Positions 46,605 to 59,490 of a stretch of DNA of 64,000 nt are shown in pieces (within the stretch, counting starts at the first letter, position 1; every line of letters begins with the position of its first letter). This DNA is from Caprella mutica. Lineage: Eukaryota > Arthropoda > Malacostraca > Amphipoda > Caprellidae. The stretch is taken from NCBI GenBank assembly GCA_947561585.1, contig CANNZV010000853.1, positions 1 to 64,000 of the forward strand, written 5' to 3'. The notes under the pieces are model-generated. The model saw only the letters and a program-made list of their open reading frames with translations. It had not been told where the DNA came from and searched no databases. Made by a program: the position numbers and the translations under genes.

Positions 46605-48166
46605 GATATACTGTTAACTAACCTATGGCGATGATTCGTTACATCGAGTGGAAAAATTCGATGTAATTCGAGAAAGAGGCAATAAAAAAAACCTTATTAT
46701 ATAATATTATATCTTCTATAAACAAATTATTTATTTTTGCATCTAATGTTTTTATCTGAATTCATAATTAATAATATATTCTTCAACTTATAAATAAACT
46801 AATTCTTAATCATTTAAATTTCACAATTCAAAACCAAACTAACCATGAAAAGTTATCTAATTCTAATCCTCAAGATTATAAGATTATTTTCCTGATGAGT
46901 TGTAACTTCGAAATAAAAGTCCCTATCGAATCATCGTTAGAAATTATAGGCAGAATAGTAACTTCATAAGCTGCTTTAACAAAATTTAAAAATGTTCGGA
47001 AAATGATCGGGTTAGCTGCCTTTTATATCCTGAATAACAAATTAGGTTCTAGATTCTATACTGCGAGTTTCATAGAAAATAGATTATATATACTTCCGTT
47101 CATTTTTCTACTTTTAAAAAATACATATTCAAATATATTTTTTTGTTAATCTCTCGATAATAAATATTAATATTGATATAATAAATTTGATATAATAGTA
47201 GCCAATAAATATATCACTTTAAAGTTATATTATTCCCATTATCTAATTGTCTTTTTAATCAATTTTTTTTCTATATCACTGACGATATTTACCTGACTTT
47301 TCAATAAATCTACGGGTATTATTACCAGTAATTAATTGTCTTCTTAATCAATTTGTGAATACTACTCCCAGTAATTAATTGTCTTTGCGATTAATTCATA
47401 GATATTCACTCTACGGATATTACTTCCAGGAGTTAATGTAATAATTATTGTAATTTTATTTTTAATAAAGAAAAATATTAGTTGCTGAATTTATGAATAT
47501 TATTTTCCAAACTATTTTCGTTCAAAAAATATTTTCTTCAATGACAAAAAAAAAATTCGTTCGATAATACTATTCAAATTAAAATGTTCATATCAATATT
47601 TCTTTATTTTTAATAAATTAGATAACTAACCAACAAACTTCTCCTTTAATTACAAAAGGATCATCTTTCAATTCAAATTTTACGTGAAAGTAACTTATAC
47701 TTTGTACCAGGATAATGAACATTAAATCTTTTTTTCCGATATAACCGTTCGTATTTCTCATCTGTTGACTTATTTGATTGCGATCGAGAGAGAGAGAGAG
47801 AGAACTGTTACCATGTCGCTTGGGAAATTGGATATCGCTTTGCAGAATAATCCTCACCGAAGAATATCCGAAGCACATCAACTTTGCCGTCAGTTCTTGA
47901 CAAGAAGACTCTTCTCCATGAATAAATTATCAGAGGCAAAAGGGCGCAAAGATCATCAGAAATTCATAAGCGGGGCAACTTGGCCGCCATAATATCTCAT
48001 CCAGCAAAAGAAAGGGCAAATGTCAAAATATTTTCTCTTGAGTAAACTTGATATAAGTAAATTGTAGGGAAAAGTAAATGATGATTGTGAGGAGGTTGTG
48101 AAATTATAGAGTTTTGTTTATATATATTTTCTATACTTTATCATTAACATATTAAAATATTGCTAT
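46605..48166. other. AT-rich non-coding DNA
   Basis: Short duplications of AGTAATTAATTGTCTT near 47330-47390. Opposed open frames at 47618-47881 and 47765-47992 cross a GA tract; neither is convincing. Confidence 0.5.
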
Positions 48167-48175
48167 GGTTATATT

Positions 48176-49320
48176 GGCACTAGGACTTTTCTCCACCGGA
48201 CCACTCCCCGCCGGACTTTTCCCCGCCAGGACTATTCCCCGCCGGCCATTTTTTCCATCTGGACTATTCCCCGCCGGACTTTTCTCCGCCGAATAAAATA
48301 ATAGTATTTTGGGCTATCAAATTATAATTTCGATAAAACAAACCATTTATCAATAGGAGACACGTTTTATTAACAGACTTACATAGCAATACAGTCCTAT
48401 TTTTAGCTTTGATTTCCGTATGTGTTCATATTGGTCGTTTTAATTTTAAGACTGTACCTTCATAATTAAGATATGCTGCAAATTTCAAATATTGTATTTT
48501 CAAATATAATATTTTAAAAAATTGCTAAATGTCGCAATTTAGTCTAAGAAGCTACGATTAATTCAGTTTATTCCAGGTCTAAAATTATACATATCGCGAA
48601 TTTATTATTTTCTTTCCCAGCTATTATATAAAATGGTGATCTATTTACTTTTCGTTCAAATATATACTTTTCCAGAACAGTAATAAAGTTAATTTTAGTA
48701 TATTAATTTGATAATTAATATACTGCAGAATTAATAACCCTACTATAGATTTTCATTACACTTAATATTGGCCTCCTTTTATAGTGTCCTTTTTTTATTA
48801 TGTAGAATTAATTTTCATACCTTATAGAACTTAACAATGGATTAACCATTATTATGGAAATATATAAGTTAGAGTGTAGAAATACTTAAATCAAGACTTT
48901 TCAAGTAGTCAGATTCGAGGACGATTGAGATATAAAGTCGTACATTTTCTTTAAAAAATTCCAATGAAAACTAATTATGAAAAGAGTAATTACAAAACGG
49001 GTTCGGTTCAAGGAATATGATCAATTCCCATGCAACAATGTTAAAAAAATCCAAAAAATTTGTTAGATACGACGGCATTTTGATTTACAAATTTCACGGC
49101 AATAGATTTATTGGTCAAAACGATATTTTCCAAAAACTTTTAATAAATCTAAATATTAAATTGTCTTTCAGAGTTTAAATCTAAAAAAAATAGGCAGGGA
49201 AAAGTCCGGCGGGGAAAAGACCGACGGGGAAAAGTCCAGCGGGGAATAGTCCAGGCGGGGAAAAAACCGGCGGGGAAGAGTCCAGCGGGGAAAAGTCTGG
49301 CGGGGAATAGTCCGTTTCCC
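48176..49320. mobile_element. Foldback-like element C2 with perfect 9-bp target duplication
   Basis: Left end GGCACTAGGACTTTTCTCCA, then about seven 15-bp modules of type GGACTTTTCCCCGCC (48183-48292). Right end has about eight inverse modules (GGCGGGGAAAAGTCC, 49195-49313) and finishes GTTTCCC. GGTTATATT stands at 48167-48175 and again at 49321-49329. The interior of about 900 bp is AT-rich with no transposase frame. The size of the duplication and the modular ends fit Foldback/Mutator-like elements. Confidence 0.9.
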
Positions 49321-49329
49321 GGTTATATT

Positions 49330-50827
49330 AGTTGATTCTATTGTTATTGAACCGAAAGCTATTGGGCTGAAGGTAGTAGTCAATTCTTTGCAATATAATT
49401 TCAAAAAAATGAATTACTTGAATCGAATTGCTAAATTTATGATTAATTATTGGTCTCTGGTTGTGAAATAAAATGTTACTGGTTATGAAAATATTATTTC
49501 ACTTGTTATTAATAAATATAATTGGATTCACATTGTATATATATAATTAGTTCAACAAAATTATGGGTAGGTTGCTTCTTTTCTTTAGTATCAAATCATT
49601 ATATTATTTATTTCTTCCTTGATGGTTAACATTTTTTATCCGTTTTCCATCTCGAAAGGCGTCAGGAAATGCCAAAAATAGCTGTTCATTAATTAGCTTC
49701 GTTCTTCTCTGTATCGACATGAAGCCAAGATCAGAAACTCTATCCCAGTTATTATTTCAGTTGTTTTTTATTTATTGCTGAGAAGTCGTTTCTTTTTATT
49801 TCATCGTCATGTGATATTGTTATATAAACCGATATATTTCCAAGAGGTGTAATTAAAATCTGAACGTTGAAAACATTTCAGGATTCGAGCATTGGAATAG
49901 AAATATGTTTTTTTATATTAAAATATAAAATAGAGATATTATACTGAATTTGTTTTTACAGTTTGTCCAGGAGTTGTTTAATGTTTGGTCCAAGATTTTC
50001 ACTTCCTGTTTCAGAAGATGTTTATAGACATCTTGCTATTCGAAACTTTGAATTCTAAAATACCTTCAACGTTGAGTTTTCAATTATCTGCCCTTTTGAA
50101 ATTATGGACATTCTGTTAAGTACAAACCTGTTCAATTAATATCATTATACATATACTCTACAAAAAAGTTATTAAATGTTATTTTCTTACATTTTAGTAA
50201 TCTTTATATATTTCATTAATCATTAATTAATGATTTTTAGATTAAATAATTCTATTATATTTGCTTGGATATATTTATTATTATTTGACATTTAGTCCAC
50301 TTTAATATGAAAATTGATTAAATACCACTAAATAAATTAAATAATGTGTACATTTGAGCAATTACAATAAATTCAATTGATAGTTATTGATCAGTACTAA
50401 TGTTTTAACAGTGTGAATATTAAAGTACACCAAACCCATTCTTGTATAACCATCACCATCTCTATTCAATACAGCATAGGTATACTCAGGCCAGGTAATT
50501 GCAGAATCTCACTACAATTTTATTGTTCCAGAACGACTTTGCTTACATGAGAGGAAATTACACTGCAATTTATGCTGAAGCATCGGATTTACGGTGAAGA
50601 TGTCAATCTCCACCTTCATATTGGTTCACTATATAGTGTGAGCTATTGAAGAAAATTGAGAACTTATTGGTTGTTGCATTATGTGTAGAGTGATGCACTT
50701 TATGGTGTCCACCCTACACATAATGGTGAGCTACTTCTTCACGGTCCACAGAAGAAATTGTTCAAAAGCCATTTTAAAATAAGCATTCGAATGATAGAAT
50801 AAACACCATTGTAACACGTTCTATCTA
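49330..50827. other. AT-rich non-coding DNA
   Basis: No gene, array or inverted repeat recognised. Confidence 0.55.
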
Positions 50828-50985
50828 ACTGCCGAAGCTACGAATTATCGATCGGTTTCACATCTTCGATCATATAAGAAAGAACTATATAATATTAATA
50901 ATATTGGTAGCCATGATACCTGCAGGTATCATGGCTACCAATTGAAGTTAAAATGTAAAACAAACCAATAATTAGTAACTTACCC
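50828..50985. mobile_element. MITE family A, copy A11, with a perfect central palindrome
   Basis: Left arm GCTACGAATTATCGATCGGT through CTTCGATCATATAAGAAAG; right end AATAATTAGTAACTTACCC. The centre, 50903-50942, is a perfect 40-bp palindrome around CCTGCAGG, the same type of centre as in A5. Confidence 0.82.
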
Positions 50986-52724
50986 AAAAATTTTATTATA
51001 ATTAACAAACATACATATTTCGTAAAGGCTGGAATAACGGAATTATGTAACTTGCCCGAGGTATATTTCGTAATGTTAAAAGTGTATTTTATTCATTTTT
51101 GTAATCTAGCTAAGTGCTCTAGTGATTCTTAACTATGAAACAGTACAATTAATAATTACATACGAAAATTATTGAAGCTATATGTTCATAATAATTATTC
51201 GGTACCATCATAATTATTTAGCTGAAATTCGATTGATTTCGGTATTTTTTTAAATTTAATATCATTATAACAAAAAAAGAATGTGAAAAGTTTTATGGTT
51301 TAAATAATCATCGATTGAACAGTTATATTTCAATATATTTTGGAGGTTGAATAGCAAATTCAACCTAATGATGAATAAATAATATTTCGAAGATTTATCC
51401 ATACTTATAAAGTTTAAGGTTAAAAATTATTCGTTATCCATATCATTATCTTATAGTTGATTTTCATTTCGACAGAGGGTTTAACGTCTGTTTCGGAACC
51501 AATGGTAATTATTTCGCTGAAGTCATAATGGAATGGAGTACAAAGGACTGGAAAAGCAGTCAGAAATGAAAGTGCCTTCATGAACAAATTCACCTTCCAC
51601 CGTTAGTGACAATGCTCATGGATACAGAAAAGCTACTCCGTGAATATATAATGATAGTGCGACACCTAAAAGTGATACAAATTGATGCATACTAAACTTA
51701 AATATCATCAAAAATGAAAAAATCAAAGAAGAAAATTCATAATTAAATGGATGGCCTACGACTACTCTGCTCAGTTACTGCTCCAATCCTACTGAGATGC
51801 CCAAGAGGATTAAAATATAATATCCTACAATGGAATATTTGAATATCCGAAGAAGTTCCACTAAAGTTTTTCTATATTTAATAATTTCTGATGATCTCCC
51901 AAGTCTTGCAAGCCTATAATTTATTCATGAACTGAAGTTAGTGGCCCGTAAAGTCCTTAAGAAGTTGCTGTGACTTTAGATAGTTTTAGGATTGGAAACT
52001 GGATTTCTAGGTAAGTCCCCTAAAAACTAAATCTTGGAATAGAAGTAAAAATACTCTCCAGCTTCGCAAAGTATTAATATATATTAATGCTATCATTGCA
52101 TTTATAATTACCTGAAGTAATTGATTTCATTGTATATTAAAGAAGTCACTCAAGAAAATTCTGAACATTTTTTCAAAAAAAAACTAATCAATAACGACAC
52201 GTTATTATTGCGTGTTTTTGTTCTGGTTTTCATTTTCCACAAATCTGTGATTAAATTAGTCAGATTTCATTGAAAATCTGAAGCTCATCCTACCTGCGTG
52301 AAAAATAAAAGACATTGTTCATATAATTTGATTTGAAATAAACAAATGCTCTGTTATGTCATCAAATAAATCTATTACCTCTTCTTTTCATATTTCATCC
52401 ACCGGTGGGCGGATTAAATTACTATTAAAATAGTTATAAGGAAACCAAATTATAAACGCTACGTTTGCTCATTGTATAATTATGAAACAGTGTATTGTGC
52501 GGTAAGAAAAATTGAAAATTACTAATTAAGGAAGACACAATAAAGACGCGTAATTACGTAACTCATAATCCCATAAAATGATTAGAATACCTATAATTTA
52601 ATAATTACTAAATTTGAATCCTAACGCTACCGATTTTTTCTGTGGAAATGCATGTTTTCCTGTTCTTGAACTTAGGTAATGTTTAAAAAGCTTCGGCATA
52701 ATTAATTTTGGTTTGTTTGGGACT
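50986..52724. other. AT-rich non-coding DNA
   Basis: Nothing recognised. Confidence 0.55.
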
Positions 52725-52971
52725 TACACTGAGAAAAAATATCGAGTCAATTTGACTCATCGCTTGAGTCAAGGCTGCAAAACTCCAATATTGGAGTCTT
52801 TTTTGGAGTCTACTTGAGTCAATCTGACTATGAATTAAGAGTCAATGTGACTCATATTTTTGAGCAAAATATTAGAATGAGTCAAATTGACTCACATTTT
52901 TGAGCCGGTTTTGGGACAAACTGAAAACTCACATTTTGAGTCAATTTGACTCGTATTTTTACTTCAGTGTA
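52725..52971. mobile_element. Inverted-repeat element D rich in GAGTCAA motifs
   Basis: Ends TACACTGAGAAAAAATATCG and, inversely, TACACTGAAGTAAAAATACG, each followed by a palindromic GAGTCAA(T/A)TTGACTC. More GAGTCAA/TTGACTC pairs lie inside. Terminal CACTG with flanking TA fits Tc1/mariner-like or CACTA-like ends; undecided. Confidence 0.75.
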
Positions 52972-53813
52972 TCAACCCAACAGTAGCGAAAGAGGTTATA
53001 AGGCTTATACAGTATACATTCCATAAAAAGTAGGATCCGATAAGGAAAGCTATAACATCAGCACAGAGGAATGAAGTGTATTTATTGACCATTTTCCGAT
53101 ATTTTGACTTGGAGCAAACGCAATGAAGAAAATCTTGCAAGGTTTTCATGAAGTGTTTTCAATCATTCTTGACATTTTTTGAATAAACAAATATAAATTG
53201 TATGACTAGGTATTTAATGTAGTATTAATACTTTTATCATTATTTTGTAGTACAAGTTGTGATAATATATGTATCTCAATGTAAATGTAAATATGAATAT
53301 TTATAATATAAATACCATTTCCTGCAAGCTCAAGAGGGATTATTTTCTCCTCTCTTAAATGAAAGAATAATGTCTCCTTGAACTAAAAAATATAGAGAAT
53401 ATTATCATTAATATCGGACTCGCTTTAAATAACAGTTTTGCATATGCAAATATAGATAATTATTCATAACCTGAAGCTATCACGATATTTTTAAAACTAC
53501 AAGATGAAGTTTAGAGGAACAATAAACAACTGAAGAAAGGATATTTACCTCGTTTCTCCAAAGAGAATTAATTTATATTTTTACATATCCTTTATTTTGA
53601 GCAGTAATTAATAACATGGCTCGTTCGCGACAACGTTTTCATAACTCTAGAATAGCTATTTTTCAGGAGAGTCATTTAGGCAATTGTAATGTACGTACAT
53701 TTAATGATATATTGTTAGTAGATTAATTTCAGCCTTACTAGCGGTCAATCTTTGTACTACAATTATGAAACTTTTACCAAAAAATAAGTATTTTAGAATT
53801 TATATGTTTATAT
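52972..53813. other. AT-rich non-coding DNA
   Basis: Nothing recognised. Confidence 0.55.
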
Positions 53814-54370
53814 TGTCCGTGACCGGTAATTTGATCCTTGGTAATTTTACCCCCGGTAATTTGATTCCCGGTAAATTGACCCCGGAAATAGACCCTCGGT
53901 AATTTGATCCCCGATATTTATTTTTTGAAATTATATTATGTTTAATTCGTCGCCGTATTTTCCATTTCGCACTATTTCATATTATTCATTAATTTCACAT
54001 TTCATTCGTCAAGAAATTGACCCTATTTTCCATATCTGCCAAATCTTTCAAATAATAAATTACACAATGTACAAAACTTGGTATCTACAATACAAAAAAA
54101 AATCGGACAAATATGTAACATTATTTTGAAATAAATTATTCTACATTTTGAAATAAAATAATTTAATATTTGAGATAAATAAACACAATTGATTTATAAA
54201 TAACATCAAATCTTGGTATCAACAACACCACAAGTAATTTATAATTATTATTGTCAATTTGTGTTTTTTTTTTAGTCTTCGATGGAGCAAAATAAATATT
54301 TTATTTTACACTATTTCATTTTAATATAACATCTGTATCTGGGGATCAAATTACCTAGCACCCATGGACA
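53814..54370. mobile_element. Foldback-like element C3
   Basis: Left TGTCCGTGACCGGTAATTTG, then six modules of about 15 bp (GGTAATTTGATCCCC type) to about 53915. The right end, read inversely, is TGTCCATGGGTGCTAGGTAA with a single module. No target duplication is evident. AT-rich interior; the 63-codon open frame inside is not supported. Confidence 0.7.
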
Positions 54371-54869
54371 TCTCGAAAATACATATTTGTGTTTATGACG
54401 TTGTTCTTGTAAACTAGCGATATATTAATGAAAAAATGTCCTAACCCTAATTTAAAAGAACATCTGAAATTCTACTACCAATTCTTTTAACCATTTCAAT
54501 CCACTTAACCTCAAATATAAATTGAAAAAGATATTGATACATAAGAGTCTATGAAGTGACTTCATATTCATACAGCGACTGCTTATCGAGCAGAAGAATA
54601 TACTTTGGTATCTCTGAATGACTCCTCAGAGAGCTCTAAAGAAGCTAAATCGTTTCTCGATAACTGATCTGAATTCAGTGCGAAGCTTCTAAGGTACAAG
54701 ATATACCAACGAGGTGAAGAGACCTTATATGGGGCAAACAGGTTGGAAAAGGTGCCTTCTTTTCACCCACTAAAACACTATGCAGTTCTGGAAATAGGCT
54801 CGTGACTAAATAACTTTGCAGTTTTTGGATTATGTGGTATTTTTTTTCGATTGTGCTCATAACTAAACT
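54371..54869. other. Non-coding DNA
   Basis: Nothing recognised. Confidence 0.55.
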
Positions 54870-55935
54870 ATTTTACAGTTTTTGAATCATGTTCGTGAAT
54901 AAATGAACATCGAGCTTTTAGATTATGTTCATGACTAGATACAGTTTGTAGTTTTTAGATTATTTTCATGAGAAGTTACAGTTTTGGATTATTTTCATGA
55001 GTAGTTACAGTTTTGGATTATGTTCATGAGTAGATACAGTTTTTGGATTATTTTCATGAGTAGTTACAGTTTTGGATTATTTTATGAGTAGTTACAGTTT
55101 TGGATTATGTTCATGAGTAGATACAGTTTGTAGTTTTAGATTATTTTCATGAGTAGATACAGTTTTTGGATTATTTTCATGAGTAGATACAGTTTGTAGT
55201 TTTTGGATTATTTTCATGAGTAGTTACAGTTTTGGATTATTTTCATGAGTAGTTACAGTTTTGGATTATGTTCATGAGTAGATACAGTTTGTAGTTTTAG
55301 ATTATTTTCATGAGTAGATACAGTTTTTGGATTATTTTCATGAGTAAATACAGTTTGTAGTTTTAGATTATTTTCATGAGTAGATACAGTTTGTAGTTTT
55401 AGATTATTTTCATGAGTAGATACAGTTTGTAGTTTTAGATTATTTTCATGAGTAGATACAGTTTTTGGATTATTTTCATGAGTAGATACAGTTTGTAGTT
55501 TTAGATTATTTTCATGAGTAGATACAGTTTTTGGATTATTTTCATGAGTAGATACAGTTTGTAGTTTTTGGATTATTTCCATGAGTAGTTACAGTTTTAG
55601 ATTATTTTCATGAGTAGATACAGTTTTTGGATTATTTTCATGAGTAGATACAGTTTGTAGTTTTTGGATTATTTTCATGAGTAGTTACAGTTTTAGATTA
55701 TTTTCATGAGTAGATACAGTTTTTGGATTATTTTCATGAGTAGATACAGTTTGTAGTTTTTAGATTATTTTCATGAGTAGATACAGTTTGTAGTTTTAGA
55801 TTATTTTCATGAGTAGTTACAGTTTTGGATTATTTTCATGAGTAATTACAGTTTTCAGAATATTTTCATGACTAGATACAGTTTGTAGTTTTTGGATTAT
55901 TTTCATGACTAAATGTACTTTGGAGAGTTTTTAGC
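54870..55935. repeat. Mixed-length minisatellite array (about 30 copies)
   Basis: Core TTTTCATGAGTAGATACAGT followed by either TTGTAGTTTTAGATTA or TTTTGGATTA, so unit lengths of about 27, 29 and 36 bp alternate. Edges (ACTAGATACAG, ACTAAATG) are degenerate. Confidence 0.93.
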
Positions 55936-56597
55936 AGTTATTGAATGTTCATAACTAATAAACTCATTTAAGAGGATGAACTAAATATTATAGCTATCTC
56001 TCAAATTATTTTTTTTAACGTACATTTAATGTAGTAAGGCAAATTGTTGGCGATGAGTAAAACAGAAAAAATATGAACTATTCTAAATTTTCTACTACTC
56101 CATTTAATATTCAAGAGTGCAATATCTTTCTTCTGAGCACATCATAGTTCTTTCAGGGAGCAACTAAGATTTCCAAGAAACATTCGTTGTTATTATGTGG
56201 CAAGCCGATGACATACTAAGGCAAGTTCTTTTGTGTTCACCCCAATAGCTTCTCGCCGGTGATTCATATTAATATACCAGGCCTAGACTTTATATACCGC
56301 CACTGTCTTGAAAGGAACTCTGCTATCTTTGTGCTGGATGAAGGAATGCGCTACTAGCGGTGTCTTTTTATTGGAGAATTTTCAACAAGAATTCAATTTC
56401 ATTTTGTTGTTGGTGTATTTGAATTAGAGGTTCTGTACAAATTGTGTTTTTAGTATATGCAAACAATAAGAAATACTATGATATAATTATAATAAAATAT
56501 ATAATAAATTAATGATAAATTAATTTGAATTGAACTAATTTCACACAAAAACCTTAACATAAAGTGTTTTATATTTGACATAAAGGCACACTGAAAT
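55936..56597. other. Non-coding DNA
   Basis: Nothing recognised. Confidence 0.55.
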
Positions 56598-56980
56598 CTT
56601 ATTACGTATGTCTTACACTCTTTACAGTCGAATAATTAACTGTAGAACATATCTAGCTGATAATTCTCATGTTCTAGAAAGTATTATAGGAGTAACTTTG
56701 GTAATTTGGTTACTAAAGTCGTTTTCAGCTATCCTTTTTTTGTGGATTCTTATGCAGGTGGGATGAATTAAAAACAATTTTATTATTAATAATATTTGTA
56801 TTTTACAATAAAATTATCTATCCATCCCACCCGCACAATTTACGGCAAAAATAGGTTAATTTAAAACTGCTAATCTAGTTACCAAAGGTATTTCTATATG
56901 ATATTTGCTATACCAAGCGATATAAAAGCAAGACATGTCCTACACTTATTCGATTGTCATAAGTACGATTCGTAATAAGA
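56598..56980. mobile_element. Long imperfect palindrome F
   Basis: Outer arms CTTATTACGTATGTC... and, inversely, CTTATTACGAATCGTAC..., each with ACAGTCGAATAA / ACAATCGAATAA. Inner arms GCAGGTGGGATGAA and, inversely, GCGGGTGGGATGGA around an AT-rich loop. Probably an old foldback element; the family is unknown. Confidence 0.6.
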
Positions 56981-58589
56981 GAAGGTATACCTGTATAGAA
57001 GTAATTCCATGACGGCTAAGTTAACTCTCCATAAATTATTTTTTTTAGATAATTCATTCGATAAACAGCATCCACTACAGAGATATTTATGGAAAAAACT
57101 TTTAATGGTAAAATACAAATTCAAAAATCGAAAATTAACTCATAATTTGGTATATATAAGTAGTTTTTACTTATGAAAGGGCTTGAATCCATGTTTGAAT
57201 TTTCATTTATACTTTTATCCAATAAATATTTTCATTTTCATATAATGAAATGACTATATAATTATGCACTTGTCAATAATGGAAAACTATTGTCTTTTTA
57301 AACAAAATAACAGAAACCATCTCCCTGTTCAGTAACATGACAGCTCAAACTTAAAGGCTATTTCACCCCATCCGAACCCAATTTAACGTGTCAATAAATA
57401 ACGAGCAGAGAGGTGTACTCAATTCTCCGAACAATGTTCAAAAATAATGAAAATCGTTCATTATTCTTCCACTATCGCAAATAAATGAGAGGTATAATGA
57501 TGTATGATTTCAGCATTATATGCCTGTAAAATGATTTTGGAAACTGTTTGGCTTGAATATAATGTCAAAAAATAACCTGAATCTATAAATGGTAACGTTT
57601 CGTGAATCAGCTATAGTTTAAATAACTATATATATTTAACAGTCACTTTTAGTCAAATTCATCATGTATGATTCTTGTGTACTTTACATGTTTTTATTTT
57701 CTTTTTCAATAAATTATTATCATTATTATTATTATTTGATGAATTAAGTATTTTGTTTGTAAAATGTCACTCGTCCTACCTATCGATTTTTTGTAGATAG
57801 TTTGTGAAGGAAATACCTACACTGAGGCATTCAATTACCGTAATGTGGTTCTTTTTCCCGTAGACTTACAACTCCAGGCCTCAAAACATACAGACTCATT
57901 GCAAGACATCTTCCAGCTCTCGTTTCCAGTTGAGTATCAATTTGGAGGAGTGGTCACGCAAACCACAAATTACTGAAGAGTTATCAAAATAGAAGACTGT
58001 ACTCAACTAAAATGAATGTACTAACTTGCTGTGGAACAGCTGCAGAAATTACTGAAGAAAAAAACGAAAAGAGTACATAGTAGAAAAGTAAATCTAAAAT
58101 ATAGATATTTAAATGGTTTGACTTATTTTCAATAAAGTGGCATTATAATTATTCAAGTTTATAATTATTTATTTCATTCACTATCTAATTTATAATCAGA
58201 AATTATAATTATTAAAAAAAAACAGAAGAATATTATATATTTTCTATTGTGTATTGATATTCTTATTCAAAATGAAAGATAGAATTTTAGAAATATTTTC
58301 AATTCCTTCAAAAGTGGTTTACTGATATGGTACTATATTTGTTTCTGAGAAAAGCTGTAATAAATGCGAGCTTCCAATGTATATAACAATAATTCACGAG
58401 TTTTCGATACAATCAATAGGTAGAAAGTCTACCATTAATGAAAAGAGGAAAAACTTGTCAAAATAGCTGAATTAATAATATTCCAACCTAATTATTATTC
58501 CACAGCTCAGAGTATGATATCCATATCTTTATATAACTATGATAAAATGTCGAATAAATATTTTTACATAATATTACTGAACTAGATTA
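56981..58589. other. AT-rich non-coding DNA
   Basis: ATT microsatellite near 57715-57736. No gene. Confidence 0.55.
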
Positions 58590-59052
58590 TGTGCACTCAG
58601 TAGAGCGCATACCTTCGCCTCTGCTTTGACCTGTTCTCTCCCAAAATTAAGGAAACTGCTAACTGGATAATAACCAATCGTCCCATCAAATTTCAGACAA
58701 TTTGGTTAAATACTTTTTCAGTTACAAATGGTCTTGACCTTGATCTTTGACCTTTGACCCGATCACTCTCAAAATCTATCAAAATGGTTTCTGCATATTG
58801 ACCAATCGTTCCACCAAGTTTCATACAATATGTTTGGATGCTCTTTGAGTTATAAATGACCGTGACCTTGACCTTTGACTGAGTCACTCCCAAAAGACTA
58901 GCAGAAGGTCACTGGACATGGACTAATCGTTTCACCAAATTTCAGGCAATTTGGTTGAACACTTTTTCAGCTAAGCGAATAACAAGATGATAAATAAATA
59001 AATAAATAAATTTCGATGAAAATATAACCTTCCGCAAGATTGCGAAGGTAAT
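58590..59052 (+). mobile_element. SINE-like repeat with three internal modules and a hairpin tail
   Basis: The head CACTCAGTAGAGCGCATACC resembles a tRNA D-arm (A box). It is followed by three related modules of about 110 bp, each with CCAATCGT(C/T)CCA, AATTTCA.ACAATTTGGTT, TTTTTCAGTTA and GACCTTGACCTTTGAC. The end is a TAAA microsatellite (58992-59011) and a hairpin ACCTTCCGC...GCGAAGGT. The tail style is seen in RTE-type LINE and SINE 3' ends. No clear B box or target duplication. Confidence 0.6.
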
Positions 59053-59335
59053 AATCCAAGCTAACAATCCATGACATTATATTTATGATTCCCCAACCAA
59101 TTGGTCTAAAGAACAATGTCCTGAGACTCTGTTCTTCACATCACCAGGTTAATATTCCAAGAGGTGAGTCATGTACAACATCTGCAGGTGCTACGGGTTT
59201 AGCATAATCATCACCTCGCTGCCAGAGGTCAATGAAGAGCGGATGAACTATACTGGCTTGCTGTGTTAGATCAAATGAGTTCAGTACCATTCGAAATGAA
59301 TTAATACTAGTAAACCCTTATTGCCATAAAGGGAC

Positions 59336-59490
59336 AGAGGGTATATTACGAATTATCGGTCAGTTTCACATCTTCGGTCATATAAGAGAAAACGATATTA
59401 TAATTGTTATTTTTAAAATAACAATTATAATATCGTCAGTCTTATATGACCGAAGATGTGAAAATGACCTATAGTTCGTAATTTACCCTA
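59336..59490. mobile_element. MITE family A, copy A12 (nearly perfect palindrome)
   Basis: Arms ATTACGAATTATCGGTCAGT and inverse, with CTTCGGTCATATAAGA, meeting at a central inverted ACGATATTATAATTGTTATT. The whole 155 bp can fold on itself. Confidence 0.9.

Noticed and set aside
47618..47992. Opposed small open frames
   Set aside because: Both cross a GA microsatellite and lack any domain or plausible splice context.
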